A stretch of DNA of 64,000 bases from Acidobacteriota bacterium (GCA_016213775.1 JACQZR010000120.1:24443-88442); one strand, 5' to 3'; counted from the first letter of the stretch, positions 11,201 to 18,529 are shown. The notes: generated by a model not told the origin, from the letters alone. Made by a program: numbers and translations.

Positions 11201-11484
11201 GCGTACAGACCTCGTCGGATGGATTCGCTGGCAAACAGTTTCCTTCCGAGCTCCGAGCCTCGATCCTCAAGCGGTTTGGCAAATATCCTGTCGGGGTGAA
11301 TGTCTGCGTAGGCCTTACCCTCTTCCGGGAAGCGGGTTTCTTCTTTCCGTAGGTTGAACAGGCGCAATTCAACGGGATACCCACCGGCTTCGTGGGGTCG
11401 AATCGTGATTTCAAGCTCGGCGCACGGGACCATCGTGAAAGAAGGCGAGTATACCATTGATGCGGTCGCAGGCTGGCGTTGCAC
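5287..11484 (-). CDS. Giant CHAT-protease / NACHT-type NTPase protein
   Basis: This 2065-residue protein has three visible parts. Residues about 20-380 are a CHAT (caspase-HetF-associated) protease: YIVCHGG carries the likely catalytic His249, and VILASCES carries Cys291. Residues about 555-690 are a STAND/NACHT-type NTPase, with Walker A AGRGKSAL (Lys570, Ser571), Walker B LLVVIDGLDEAAD (651-663) and the sensor strand VLVTARYRAG. From about 830 to the end is a long, mostly helical, Leu/Ala-rich region in which I recognise no regular TPR or WD repeat. CHAT domains in bacteria are cysteine peptidases of Craspase-type and other immune systems, and NACHT/STAND proteins are signal-gated oligomerising sensors. 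A protease effector released by ligand sensing in the C-terminal part is therefore the natural inference, unproven here. The start is uncertain: GTG at 11484, or ATG at 11457 or 11433. None has a clear ribosome-binding site. No signal peptide, so cytoplasmic. No obvious operon partner. Confidence 0.88.
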   Translation of the reverse strand: MQRQPATASMVYSPSFTMVPCAELEITIRPHEAGGYPVELRLFNLRKEETRFPEEGKAYADIHPDRIFAKPLEDRGSELGRKLFASESIRRGLYAATTTGDALRVRLYIDPAETNLHRLPWEVLCDADGSPLFQGSRITFSRYLNSRNPSRQPQVRGRAEARALVVIASYADAGKVELRGDPSLPGHFHRMAPVDVRGERKRAEEGFRGAGIAWNVLATGEPDSVGPATVAGMLDQLDRGYDILYIVCHGGLTEEGEAVLLLEEGEVFAEELLPRIRRSQGQPRLVILASCESMDGQNTVASGTLSALGPQLVDAGIAAVVAMQGKVLMSTVACFMPDFLAELSKGGGQIDRAMCVARERTASAGCHDYWMPVLFSRLITGQLWDGSDAAPPVEAAVPAPRVPVILHWEGGERQPMLDVLDRYRRDFPAFDWCVAVNAAQASTVLESAHQCLLSCLADTPIPEEWKTRPGVTVFQSDTDLASRFDAALRHWLFVHHQAPLFLTNAVAGIDHLPSDYAARIGNFLGEYLGTAGRPVPYGGRGADATSLQAWLEGEDRRPYALLAAVAGRGKSALVTRWCAGLTGRAGVSVVFVPVSIRFRTNLASVVFASLAARLATEFGEEVPSSADTTVDVWRGLVASYLRRSLPGGRRLLVVIDGLDEAADWNAEAGLFPKQPPEGLKVLVTARYRAGDTDGEGWLQTLGWEYGLGEAMELEPLSREGVSDVMLTMGAPLDKLGARVDIVGELHRLSEGDPLLVRLYVEDLWDRGQTANRLQPEDLREIRPGLSGYFQKWWKDQQQLWGNTSPLREAATQCLLNLLACALGPLRVDDLLQLAPDESGLNTWSLEESLRPLSRYVIGDGREQGFVFSHPKLSIHFYGLLSLRERREWDQRFLNWGASAVGEINAGSLPPEQVPPYLVQYYGAHLQRTPQPCEALLALVSDGWRRAWLAFEGAFNGFLNDVERAWRALESDDARRVQSGAQPLYLDRAVECALTFASVKSLASNIPPELLAALVEKKVWTGAQALAHLRQIPDPVQQMLGMASVASLLDEALLEQAIVLGPTVPPGLILRFAACGRVPRALELLRRDTLWIEESGNDELGNFRDPVAYEEARKRVAVGLALWLHSADATTVLGLFGNPAQVPLEVVEALGQRLDEAAREAIAVPILGAAITAAEVERIRSVSRWLRPERVWSVWESAGKPSHEDSRDLALLALAPALQAEQRAAVVEAVLARVLRLPLTKSRVPAAVLLLPLVDGARARQLASAVLQTNPAPDVVGQIAAHLDDEEIGKLVDAALKSAAIAPEFVALKLDGGDLQVIPKLTPRLTAEQCLAIVRNQLEAGDLFRNREVLAATVARLTSEDADALARDLGDETGLCTAIVTFAPAFRLEDIESLLAPGAQALMMAVERSRYPALCRECIGIICRAIAASPARDAIFAAVCENPGRLLAPVNLIPFLAPYLNAQQARRLLEACQRIGDSGTLEEARREIGNAQDRLRFGEAGRLIRAGNTAAALGAANEITGTHREAMCCDLAFLFVNDGDLENALAVGRDYHYKYRPVREWLLERYLAPRGDDGFDTVLELARRGVELPLHLLFFRWPDNRLEILRGFLAPANVHVAIASLPDVLLRQTTDHCLEAIGGMDAYDNRVACLIALAQRLEGSGRTDALRQLLALAEQRMSSGEDALAAMNGLERFDTSGVDGALEFLDPHLPGRIGVRLSRLPEQERERVWRAEWTRAIDNEVIGGEAGDVYLDWIASLAACAPQSEKAVASMRVLGLVMDHKWTWQAPWTHIILRIAPMLAEPARSDAWRSLLTLSYGVAGVLEQLPDDLLPAMLPTIGQHFRDRDSIVLIAKRLQDRPDLLATWRDRLPETVVLEKKDDTNEQRLERVRAIVKPWDRALAIARLAAHPELAQHAYDLARQIDIPGARAHALQAMFQSDAVGNDAKNEAIRLVLTADVPYDLRVRLLINTRDRANPEWRKAAAQVWNGLLPLNSRESLRKVSPLIAALPEPELYEVLTQALHLLSRSTRAEMVQWFDYMAECVELLGGPTALSRTSAALERVIACWP
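11448..11456 (-). promoter_or_regulatory. Possible extended -10 promoter element at the CHAT-NACHT gene start
   Basis: On the minus strand the sequence TGGTATACT reads as an extended -10 (TGn followed by TATACT, hexamer at 11453-11448). No good -35 hexamer lies 16-18 nt upstream, as expected for extended -10 promoters. If it is used, transcription would begin near 11441 and translation would most likely start at the ATG at 11433, giving a very short leader and a protein 17 residues shorter than the longest frame. Confidence 0.3.
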
Positions 11485-11564
11485 GTGGCGAGGCTATAGG
11501 GCGTTATCGTGGCGCGCCACCGGCCGGCATTGTACGTTTCGGTGACGCAACAGGCTTGCGCCAG

Positions 11565-12590
11565 TCAGGCCGCTTTGATCTCCGTCCAGATGCGGTCGCG
11601 GAGGCGCTGCGCTTGCGCGGAGAGTGGTTCAAACCATTCGCCACGGGCCAGTGTTTGATCATCGGGAAAGAGCACGGGATGATTGCGCAGGGGCTCGGGT
11701 AGCAGCGCGCGGGCCTTGGCGTTGACGGTGCTTTCGAGCTTCGACTCGGCCACGCGCATCGCGACTTCGGGGCGCATCAGATAGTCGAGGAAGGCGTGCG
11801 CGATGTCGCTACGTTTGGACTCGCGGAGGATTGCCACGTTGTCGGCATACACCGCGTAAGCCTCCTTCGGATAGGCGAACGCGAGCCGCGAGCCGGCCGC
11901 TTCCATCGCCCGCATCGCGGTGGAGCGCCACACCTGTGCGGCCATCAGTTCGACCGCCACCAACTGATCGCGGACAATCTCGTTGACGTAGGCCCGCAGC
12001 AGTTTCTTCTGGCCCTCTGCTTCACGCTGAGCCTTGGCGAGTTCGTTCGGATCGCCGGAGTTGAGCTTGTAGCCGAGCTTCTGCAGGCAGGCTCCGATCA
12101 CTTCCGCGGGGTCGTCGAGCATAGTGAGCTTACCGGCAAATCGCGGCTGCCAGAGATCGGCCCAGGCTTGCGGAGCCGGCGTCAGGTTGGACTGATACAG
12201 GATGCCCGTCGCGCCCCACATGTAAGGCACGCAATGCCGAAGCTGCGGATCCCAATGGGGCTTCTGGAATCGGGGCTCCAGCGCATCCAGATGCTTGAGG
12301 CGCGCGTGGTCCAGTTCGGCGAGCAGGCCCAGTTCAAGCATGGGGCGGATGAAGTAGTTGGTGGGGAAGACGACGTCCCAACCGGAGTTGCCGGACATCA
12401 CGCGGGCGAGCATCTCTTCGGCGCTCTCAAAGACTCCGTAGCGGACCTTGACCCCGAACTCGCGTTCGAAGTTAGGGATGGTTTCCGGGGCTACGTATTC
12501 AGACCAGTTGAGGATGTTGAGACGCTGCGTGTTGGGGCGGTGGCAGCCGCTGAGGCCGGGCAGGCTAAGGAGGAAGATGCGGCGGTTCAT
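11565..12590 (-). CDS. potD: Polyamine ABC transporter substrate-binding lipoprotein
   Basis: This 341-residue protein is a periplasmic spermidine/putrescine-binding protein of the PotD/PotF family. The N-terminus MNRRIFLLSLPGLSGC is a lipoprotein signal with lipobox LSGC (Cys16). The mature part begins with LNILNWSEYVAPETI, the typical first strand of PotD proteins, and continues with WDVVFPTNYFI and YMWGATGILY, which line the ligand cleft in the family. Its ATG overlaps the potC stop by 4 nt (ATGA), so it is translationally coupled as the last gene of a potA-potB-potC-potD operon. It would capture polyamine outside the inner membrane and hand it to the permeases. The exact polyamine preference is not readable. 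Confidence 0.9.
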   Translation of the reverse strand: MNRRIFLLSLPGLSGCHRPNTQRLNILNWSEYVAPETIPNFEREFGVKVRYGVFESAEEMLARVMSGNSGWDVVFPTNYFIRPMLELGLLAELDHARLKHLDALEPRFQKPHWDPQLRHCVPYMWGATGILYQSNLTPAPQAWADLWQPRFAGKLTMLDDPAEVIGACLQKLGYKLNSGDPNELAKAQREAEGQKKLLRAYVNEIVRDQLVAVELMAAQVWRSTAMRAMEAAGSRLAFAYPKEAYAVYADNVAILRESKRSDIAHAFLDYLMRPEVAMRVAESKLESTVNAKARALLPEPLRNHPVLFPDDQTLARGEWFEPLSAQAQRLRDRIWTEIKAA

Positions 12591-13354
12591 GCCTTGTGCT
12601 CCAGACGGTCGCTGATCAGGATCAACACTCCGAGTGCCGTGACGATCAGCGTGGAGATGGCGTTCACCGATGGGTTGAAGCCTTTGCGGGCCATCGAGTA
12701 GATCACCATCGGGAGCGTTTGCGAATCGACTCCGGCGACGAGGCTGGTGATAACGAAATCATCGAACGAGGTAGTGAAGACGAGCAGCGCCGCGGAGGCG
12801 ATGCCTGGGATCAACTGCGGCAATGTGACACGCAGGAAGGCCTGCCATTCCGTTGCGCCGAGATCCATGGCGGCCTCCTCTTGCGAGGCATCGAAGCCGC
12901 GCAGGCGGGCGGCGACTACCGTCACGACATAGGCCGTGCAGAACATCACGTGTGCCAGAATCACGGTGTGCATGCCGAGCGGCAGATGCAGAAAGCGGAA
13001 GATCCATTGGTAGAAGGCCAACAGCGCAATGCCCATCACGATCTCGGGCGTGACCAGCGAGAGGTACAACGTGGAACTGATCCAGAGCGAGCTGCGCTTC
13101 CACAGGCCGTAGGCGCAGAGCGTACCGATGATGGTGGCGAGGACCGTGGCGGCAATGGCGATGATCAGGCTGTTGATGGTGCCTTCACCAAGATCGGCGT
13201 CGGCGAAGGCGGCTTGATACCAGGTGATGGAGAAGCCTTCCCACCTGGTGAACCTGGACGAGTTGAAGCTGAAGACCGCGAGCACCAGCAATGGCAGATG
13301 CAGGAAGGCGTAGGCGACCACGGCGTAGAGTGAGAGCCAACGGGAGTTCTTCAT
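12587..13354 (-). CDS. potC: Polyamine ABC transporter permease PotC
   Basis: This 255-residue integral membrane protein has about six hydrophobic segments. The binding-protein-dependent transport (EAA) loop is at about residues 165-190 (EEAAMDLGATEWQAF, then LPQLIPGI), where the ATPase docks. The N-terminus (YAFLHLPLLVLAVFSFN) and the segment FTRWEGFSITWYQ are typical of PotC/YdcV permeases. It forms the channel with PotB. Both ends overlap neighbouring genes by 4 nt, which indicates one polycistronic mRNA with coupled translation. Confidence 0.92.
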   Translation of the reverse strand: MKNSRWLSLYAVVAYAFLHLPLLVLAVFSFNSSRFTRWEGFSITWYQAAFADADLGEGTINSLIIAIAATVLATIIGTLCAYGLWKRSSLWISSTLYLSLVTPEIVMGIALLAFYQWIFRFLHLPLGMHTVILAHVMFCTAYVVTVVAARLRGFDASQEEAAMDLGATEWQAFLRVTLPQLIPGIASAALLVFTTSFDDFVITSLVAGVDSQTLPMVIYSMARKGFNPSVNAISTLIVTALGVLILISDRLEHKA

Positions 13355-14181
13355 AGCAGGCCCCCCTCTTTGCGGCGGAGAAGCGGCATCAGCAGGAGCA
13401 TCACAAAGAGCATCAGGACCAGCGACAGCGCGGCTCCGAAGGGCCAGTCGCGGGCAGCGGTGAACTGGTTCTGCACTACGTTGCCGATCATGATCGTCTT
13501 GCCGCCGCCGAGCAGATCGGGGGTCAGGTACGCGCCGAGGCAGGAGATGAAGACGAGCACGGAGCCTGCGCGGATGCCCGGCATCGAGAGCGGCAGGATC
13601 ACTTGCATGAGTGCCGTGAGGGGACGTGCGCCGAGGTCGGCCGCCGCTTCCAGTAGCGACTTGTCGAGCCGTTCGAGCGAGGCGTAGATCGGCAGGATGA
13701 GGAACGGGAGGTAGCCGTACACAAGGCCGATCATCACGGCGAACGGGTTGTACAGCAGCGGCAGCGGCTCGTTGATCAGACCCAGCGACTGTAGCGTGGT
13801 GTTGATGAGGCCGGTGTCGCGGAGCAGGAACATCCAGGCGTAGGTGCGGACGAGGAAACTGGTCCAGAAGGGCAGCGCGACCAACGATAGATAGAGGTTG
13901 CGGCGTGGGCCGGAGCGCGAGATGAAGAGGGCCAGCGGAAAGCCCATCAGCAGGCAGACGGTTGTCGCAATGGCCGAGTAGAGGACAGATCGCAGCAGGA
14001 TGGATAAGTACAAAGGGTCAGCCAGCCGCGCGTAGTTCTCCCAGGTGAAGGGCTGTTCCACGCCGCCGTAAGGGCCGCGCGAGAGCACGCTGTAAGAGAA
14101 GATGATAGCCAGCGGAATGAGGAACAGGCCCCCGAGCATCAGCAGTGAGGGTGTGAGACACCAGGCGCGCAGCCGGATCAT
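13351..14181 (-). CDS. potB: Polyamine ABC transporter permease PotB
   Basis: This 276-residue membrane protein has about six transmembrane helices. The EAA loop is LLEAAADLGARPLTAL followed by LPLSMPGI (about residues 175-200). The segment YTWENYARLADPLYLSILLRS, split here as FTWENYARL and DPLYLSILLRS, is characteristic of PotB/PotH permeases. It pairs with PotC in the inner membrane to import polyamine. Four-nt overlaps with potA upstream and potC downstream place it inside the operon. Confidence 0.92.
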   Translation of the reverse strand: MIRLRAWCLTPSLLMLGGLFLIPLAIIFSYSVLSRGPYGGVEQPFTWENYARLADPLYLSILLRSVLYSAIATTVCLLMGFPLALFISRSGPRRNLYLSLVALPFWTSFLVRTYAWMFLLRDTGLINTTLQSLGLINEPLPLLYNPFAVMIGLVYGYLPFLILPIYASLERLDKSLLEAAADLGARPLTALMQVILPLSMPGIRAGSVLVFISCLGAYLTPDLLGGGKTIMIGNVVQNQFTAARDWPFGAALSLVLMLFVMLLLMPLLRRKEGGLL

Positions 14182-15128
14182 AGCGTGATCTCGTCTTGGG
14201 GGAGCCAGTATACGTAGACCGTTTGGCCGGGCGCGAATGAGTGGTTCTCACGCTGGACTTCGCTCACCATCACGCTGCCGTCCTCCAGGGTTGCTTCGAC
14301 GTGATAGCAATTTCCGAGGAACATGGCGGAGCGGACGGTGGCGCGGCGCGATGGACCTTGCGGCGGGGTGGCCGATAGCTCAGTGGACTCGGGACGGATG
14401 CCGGTGTTGCCGAGCCAGTTGACGGGTCCGAGGAAGCCGGCAACGAAGCGGGTGGCGGGCTTCAGATACATCTCATGCGGAGGGCCTGTCTGTTCCACCT
14501 TGCCTTTGTTCATGACCGCGATGTGGTCAGACAGCGAGAGGGCTTCCTCCTGGTCGTGCGTGACCATGAGGAAGGTGATGCCGACGCGGCGCTGGAGGGC
14601 CTTCAACTCCGTGCGGACCTGCTTGCGGAGCTGCGGGTCGAGGGCACTGAGCGGCTCATCGAGCAGCAGGACTTCCGGCTCCAGAACGAGCGCCCGGGCG
14701 AGAGCGACGCGTTGCTTCTCGCCGCCGGAGAGCTGGTGCGGGTAGCGGGATTCCTTGCCCGCCAGTTGGAGGAGATCGAGGACTTTGGAGACCGGTCCCG
14801 TAATGTCGGCTGTACCTTTGCGATGTAGGCCGAAGGCGATGTTGGCGCTGGCCGTCATGTGCGGGAACAACGCGTAGCTCTGGAAGACCGTGGTGACGTT
14901 GCGCTCGTAGGGGCGCAGGTGTTCGATGCGCTCGCCGTTCAGCAGCATCGCTCCCGAGGTCGGTTCCTCAAAGCCGGCCACCATGCGGAGTGTGGTGGTC
15001 TTGCCGCAGCCAGATGGCCCAACCAGCGAGTACAGCGAACCGCGCGGGACGGTGAGCGAAACATCGTTGACGGCCTTGTGCTGGGCGTAGTGCTTGGATA
15101 CCTGTTGGAGCTCAAGTACCGTGTCCAT
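14178..15128 (-). CDS. potA: Polyamine ABC transporter ATPase PotA
   Basis: This 316-residue ABC ATPase powers the transporter. It shows Walker A GPSGCGKTT (about residues 38-46), the Q-loop segment TTVFQSYALFPHM, signature LSGGEKQRVALARAL, Walker B VLLLDEPLSALD and the switch histidine in LMVTHDQEEAL. After about residue 235 comes a short TOBE-type regulatory domain (NWLGNTGIRPESTEL, then GNCYHVEATLEDG), as in PotA/FbpC/MalK subfamily members. The order of genes in transcription is potA, potB, potC, potD, all overlapping. The upstream HIT-like gene ends only 3 nt before the start, so it may be co-transcribed. Confidence 0.93.
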   Translation of the reverse strand: MDTVLELQQVSKHYAQHKAVNDVSLTVPRGSLYSLVGPSGCGKTTTLRMVAGFEEPTSGAMLLNGERIEHLRPYERNVTTVFQSYALFPHMTASANIAFGLHRKGTADITGPVSKVLDLLQLAGKESRYPHQLSGGEKQRVALARALVLEPEVLLLDEPLSALDPQLRKQVRTELKALQRRVGITFLMVTHDQEEALSLSDHIAVMNKGKVEQTGPPHEMYLKPATRFVAGFLGPVNWLGNTGIRPESTELSATPPQGPSRRATVRSAMFLGNCYHVEATLEDGSVMVSEVQRENHSFAPGQTVYVYWLPQDEITL

Positions 15129-15131
15129 TGG

Positions 15132-15668
15132 TTATCGCACGAGAACGGTTTCGGTGATCTGCTCGCCCGTGTGGACGTGCAGCTTGCCTTTGACTGGATG
15201 GACCCAGACGCCGGCGTGCGGCGGGACTGGGATGTCCTCAATGCGGGAGACGATCTTGAAGTTGGGCAGCTCGGCTACGGTGATGAAGCGGCCGATGTGA
15301 ATGTGCGTGTGGCACTGGGTACGCACATCGGGACCGTTATAGGCGACGGCCCAGGCATCCTCTCCGAAGAGTTCTTTGCCCTTGGTGATGGCGGCTTTCC
15401 AGAGGGCAGTCCGCTCGCCATGCGACATGTCGTGAAGCGGATGGTTGGCGGGCAGGTGGCGCGAAGGTAGCGCGAGCCAGCGGTTGGGCTTTCGCGGGTT
15501 GATGTCTTTGAGGTAGAAGATTGGCTCGGCGCTATGTTTGATGGCCTCATTGCAAAGGCTGCAGTTGCGGGTCTTGAGCGTTTCGGGATTGGCCGGATCG
15601 CAGATGCAGGCGCCGGGCGCGGCGGGGTTTTGTGCCTCGACGGTTAGGGCCAGGGCGAGAACGAGCAT
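15132..15668 (-). CDS. Secreted HIT-like phosphohydrolase-type protein
   Basis: This 178-residue protein starts with a short hydrophobic signal (MLVLALALTVEAQ). A Cys-rich stretch (CICD, later CSLC) that could bind metal follows, then a C-terminal histidine-triad-like motif QCHTHIHIG (His120, 122 and 124 from this start) with the spacing of HIT or CDP-diacylglycerol-hydrolase folds. Such enzymes hydrolyse nucleotide or phosphate esters; the substrate here is unknown. I chose the ATG at 15668 because the longer in-frame extension to 15788 runs through a palindromic repeat and would overlap the upstream gene. No good ribosome-binding site precedes 15668, because a hairpin abuts it directly. The gene is 3 nt upstream of potA. 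Confidence 0.7.
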   Translation of the reverse strand: MLVLALALTVEAQNPAAPGACICDPANPETLKTRNCSLCNEAIKHSAEPIFYLKDINPRKPNRWLALPSRHLPANHPLHDMSHGERTALWKAAITKGKELFGEDAWAVAYNGPDVRTQCHTHIHIGRFITVAELPNFKIVSRIEDIPVPPHAGVWVHPVKGKLHVHTGEQITETVLVR

Positions 15669-15708
15669 GCCCGGCTTGGAAAAGCCGGGCGCGGCCAGGA
15701 TTGGCCGC
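15669..15708. repeat. REP-like double hairpin, copy A
   Basis: Two palindromes lie back to back with no spacer. The first is GCCCGGCTT (15669-15677), loop GGAA, AAGCCGGGC (15682-15690). The second is GCGGCCA (15691-15697), loop GGAT, TGGCCGC (15702-15708). Both stems are perfect. The element fills most of the 73-bp gap between the small membrane protein gene and the HIT-like gene and touches the start codon of the latter. It has the same two-hairpin plan as copy B at 18574-18607. There is no T-tract, so it is not a canonical terminator, though it could stall polymerase or protect mRNA ends. Confidence 0.75.
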
Positions 15709-15741
15709 CCTACATGATGTTGAGCGGGCATCGGCATAGGG

Positions 15742-16119
15742 CTAGCCGCGCATGTGCGTGAGGGCGCCAATGAAAGCGACGAAGGCACCGGCTACGTATG
15801 CTAGAGCCCAGTAGAAAGCGTTGGCATCAGCATAGCGGTGGCCCGAGAAGAGGACCCCGTTGACAGCGAGCACCAGGACGATCAAGGCGTAGAGGGCGAA
15901 GAGGAACTTCATCTTGCCCTTGATGGCCTGGTAGACGGAAAGAAGACCTACGAATCCGATTCCGGCAAGAGTGTAGACGAGGGTCTTGCCGGACCACGGT
16001 AAGAAGTCGATGTTCATGTTGTAAGCGCCATCGATCAAACCGAAGGCGCCTATGGCAAATAACAAGAAGGCCAGAGGCAGATGAAAGATAAAACTATAGA
16101 GTCTGAGAAGCAGTTTCAC
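15742..16119 (-). CDS. Small four-helix inner-membrane protein of unknown function
   Basis: This 125-residue protein consists almost entirely of four hydrophobic helices (LPLAFLLFAIGAFGLI, LVYTLAGIGFVGLLSV, LFALYALIVLVLAVNGVLF, and WALAYVAGAFVAFIGAL) with short loops. I do not recognise the family. The start is the GTG at 16119, supported by AGGAG at 16130-16126 with a 6-nt spacer. It follows pheT by 41 nt on the same strand and is probably co-transcribed. No catalytic motif is visible. Confidence 0.75.
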   Translation of the reverse strand: MKLLLRLYSFIFHLPLAFLLFAIGAFGLIDGAYNMNIDFLPWSGKTLVYTLAGIGFVGLLSVYQAIKGKMKFLFALYALIVLVLAVNGVLFSGHRYADANAFYWALAYVAGAFVAFIGALTHMRG

Positions 16120-16160
16120 TCGATGCTCCTAAAGCGGTTTATTGTATCAGGCGGAGATGC

Positions 16161-18494
16161 TCAAACGCGAAGATCGAACCCAAGGCTCCGCATGCCGGAA
16201 ATGATGTTGTCGCGAACGGCGGCGACCTCCTCGCTGGACAGGGTACGGTCCTGAGCGGCAATCGTGAGGCGGAAGCTGACGGACTTCTGGCCTTCCGCGA
16301 GAGGGGCCCCTTCGTATTGACGGAGGAAGTCGAGCGCTTCGAGCTGAGGACCGGCGTGCTGGCGCAGAAGCTTTTCGATGTCGCCGGTCAGAGTGCGTTG
16401 CAATGTGACGACAGACAGGTCAAAGGCGCTGGATGGGAAGCGGCGGATGGGCTTGTAGCGCTTGTCCGCGGCGCCAAGCGATTCAACAACGCCGAGGTTG
16501 ACATCCACCAGGACCGCGCGGCCTTCGACGTAGTTGGGGTGGAACTCGAAGATGCGCCCGGCCCTCTGGCCCCACCAGAGGATGTCAGCCGTGCGCGAGG
16601 GATGTTCGAATGCGCGGGCTTCGGCGGGCTTCAATTCGCAGCCGGGGAGAATGCATTCGGCGAGCCGTTTTGCCTCGAAGAAGGGGCCCTGCTCTTTGGT
16701 CTTCTGATAGACGGCGGCGGCGAGGTGCGACACTTCGTCGGGTAGCGAGCCTTCCTTCCTGTGGATCTCGTAACCGATTTCGAACAGGCGGAACTGGTCG
16801 TAATGGCGGGCGTTATCCTGGATGTTTTTCCAGAGGCCGGGGATCAGGCTGAGACGCATCAGGCTCTGATCGCTCGATATCGGATTGAGAACTTTGAGGT
16901 GCGCCTCGGGCGCGAAGCCGAAGTGCGCGGCGGTCTCTTCGCTGAGGAACGAGTAGTTGTAGACTTCGTCGAAACCCTGCGCGGCAACGAGCGCACGGAG
17001 GGCTCGATGGGCCTTGCGGCGAGGGTTGTCGTGCGGCGGCACTGTGGGGGTGGCTGGTGCGACCGGCGTAATTGTGGCGTAGCCGATCATGCGGCCGATT
17101 TCCTCCACCAGGTCATCCTTGATCGAGATGTCCTTGGTGGCGCGCCATGAGGGGACAGTGACGGTGAAAACGCCGGGGCCGGATTCGGTGACACCGAAAC
17201 TCAGTGCCTCAAGGATGGAGCGGACTTCGGCGGCGGTGATGTCACGGCCCAGCTTGCGAATGAGCCAGGGCATTTCCAGGCGGATGGCTGGGGTGTCCTT
17301 CGGCGGCGCGGCGAGATCGGCGAGACCGCCTACGATGCGGATGCCCGGGCAGATCCGGCGAAGGAGTGCGACTGCGCGGGCGAGACCGCGCGTGGTGTTG
17401 GCCGGGTCCTGCGATTTTTCGAAGCGCATCGAGGCATCGGTCCGTAGCTTGAGGCGCATCGAGGTCCGGCGGACGTTGGCCGCATGGAAGTTGGCGGACT
17501 CGAAAACGATGCGGGTTGTCGATGGTCCGATGGCACTGTCGTTGCCGCCGATTACTCCGGCGAGTGCGATGGGTCCGGCACTATCCGCGATCACCAGGGC
17601 AGCGGGTGTCAGGTGGTAGGATTCGCCATTCAGGGCCGTCATGCGCTCGTTGTCGTTGGCGTTGCGAACGAAGATGGTGTCGCCGTCGAGCTTGTCCGCA
17701 TCAAAGGCGTGCATAGGTTGGCCGAGTTCGGCCATGACATAGTTGGTGATGTCGACGACGTTGCTGATGGGGTTCAGGCCGACCGCCTGGAGACGGTATT
17801 GCAGCCAGAGGGGAGAGTCCTCGATCTTGACGTTGTCGATGACGAGCGCGGAGTAGCGCGGGCACCGGGTGAAGTCCTCGTTGGCGATCTTGATCGCCGG
17901 CGGATCGGTGGGCACCAGCGCCGGGTTTACCGGGTCGCGAAGAGGGCAGGCCGTTATGGCGGCCACTTCCCGGGCCATGCCGTAGTGACCCCAGAGGTCG
18001 GGCCGGTGGGTGAGCGACTTGTTGTCGACTTCGATGATGTGGTCTGGGGCGAGCGCCGGCAGCGGGGTGCCAGGGACCGCGTCGAGTTCGACGATGCCTT
18101 CGTGGTCTTTATTAATGCCGAGTTCGGCGGCGGAGCAGAGCATACCGTCGGATTCGACACCTTCGATGATGCGCCGGGAGATGTCGGTTTTGTCGAATTT
18201 TGTTCCCGGAGGGGCGTATGCAGTGACGATGCCGGGCCGGCAGTTTGAGGCTCCGCAGACGACTGTACGGAGGCCTAGTGAGCCGGCGTCGATGGTGGCT
18301 TTGCGGTTGTGGGAGCCGGGGCTTATGGGTTCGACCGTGAGGACTCTGGCGGCTACGGTGGTGGCGAAGTGCTCGCCAACGGGTTCGAGGCCTTCGCATT
18401 CGGCGGTCTTGAGGGTCATCAGGCGGAGGAGGTCAGACGGCTCAGTGGAGAGAGTGGGGACCAGCTCACGGAGCCAGTTGTAGGAGAAGTTCAT
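16161..18494 (-). CDS. pheT: Phenylalanine--tRNA ligase beta subunit
   Basis: This is the 777-residue beta chain of the (alpha-beta)2 phenylalanyl-tRNA synthetase, which charges tRNA-Phe in the cytoplasm. The N-terminus MNFSYNWLRELVP and the EMAP-type tRNA-binding region (about 40-150) are followed by the B3/B4 editing region (LTHRPDLWGHYGMAREVAA, then MHAFDADKL and TALNGESY). Next come the B5 domain, the inactive synthetase-like core (FDEVYNYSFLSEE, LNPISSDQSLMR) and a C-terminal anticodon-binding fold (RRFPSSAFDLSVV). A longer frame exists to 18533, but the ATG at 18494 begins the conserved N-terminus and has GAGG a few nt upstream. It is separated from pheS by 231 bp that include a palindromic repeat, unlike the usual tight pheST arrangement. 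Confidence 0.96.
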   Translation of the reverse strand: MNFSYNWLRELVPTLSTEPSDLLRLMTLKTAECEGLEPVGEHFATTVAARVLTVEPISPGSHNRKATIDAGSLGLRTVVCGASNCRPGIVTAYAPPGTKFDKTDISRRIIEGVESDGMLCSAAELGINKDHEGIVELDAVPGTPLPALAPDHIIEVDNKSLTHRPDLWGHYGMAREVAAITACPLRDPVNPALVPTDPPAIKIANEDFTRCPRYSALVIDNVKIEDSPLWLQYRLQAVGLNPISNVVDITNYVMAELGQPMHAFDADKLDGDTIFVRNANDNERMTALNGESYHLTPAALVIADSAGPIALAGVIGGNDSAIGPSTTRIVFESANFHAANVRRTSMRLKLRTDASMRFEKSQDPANTTRGLARAVALLRRICPGIRIVGGLADLAAPPKDTPAIRLEMPWLIRKLGRDITAAEVRSILEALSFGVTESGPGVFTVTVPSWRATKDISIKDDLVEEIGRMIGYATITPVAPATPTVPPHDNPRRKAHRALRALVAAQGFDEVYNYSFLSEETAAHFGFAPEAHLKVLNPISSDQSLMRLSLIPGLWKNIQDNARHYDQFRLFEIGYEIHRKEGSLPDEVSHLAAAVYQKTKEQGPFFEAKRLAECILPGCELKPAEARAFEHPSRTADILWWGQRAGRIFEFHPNYVEGRAVLVDVNLGVVESLGAADKRYKPIRRFPSSAFDLSVVTLQRTLTGDIEKLLRQHAGPQLEALDFLRQYEGAPLAEGQKSVSFRLTIAAQDRTLSSEEVAAVRDNIISGMRSLGFDLRV

Positions 18495-18529
18495 TGGGGC
18501 CTCGCGTGGGAACTCGTGGCCACAGATAA

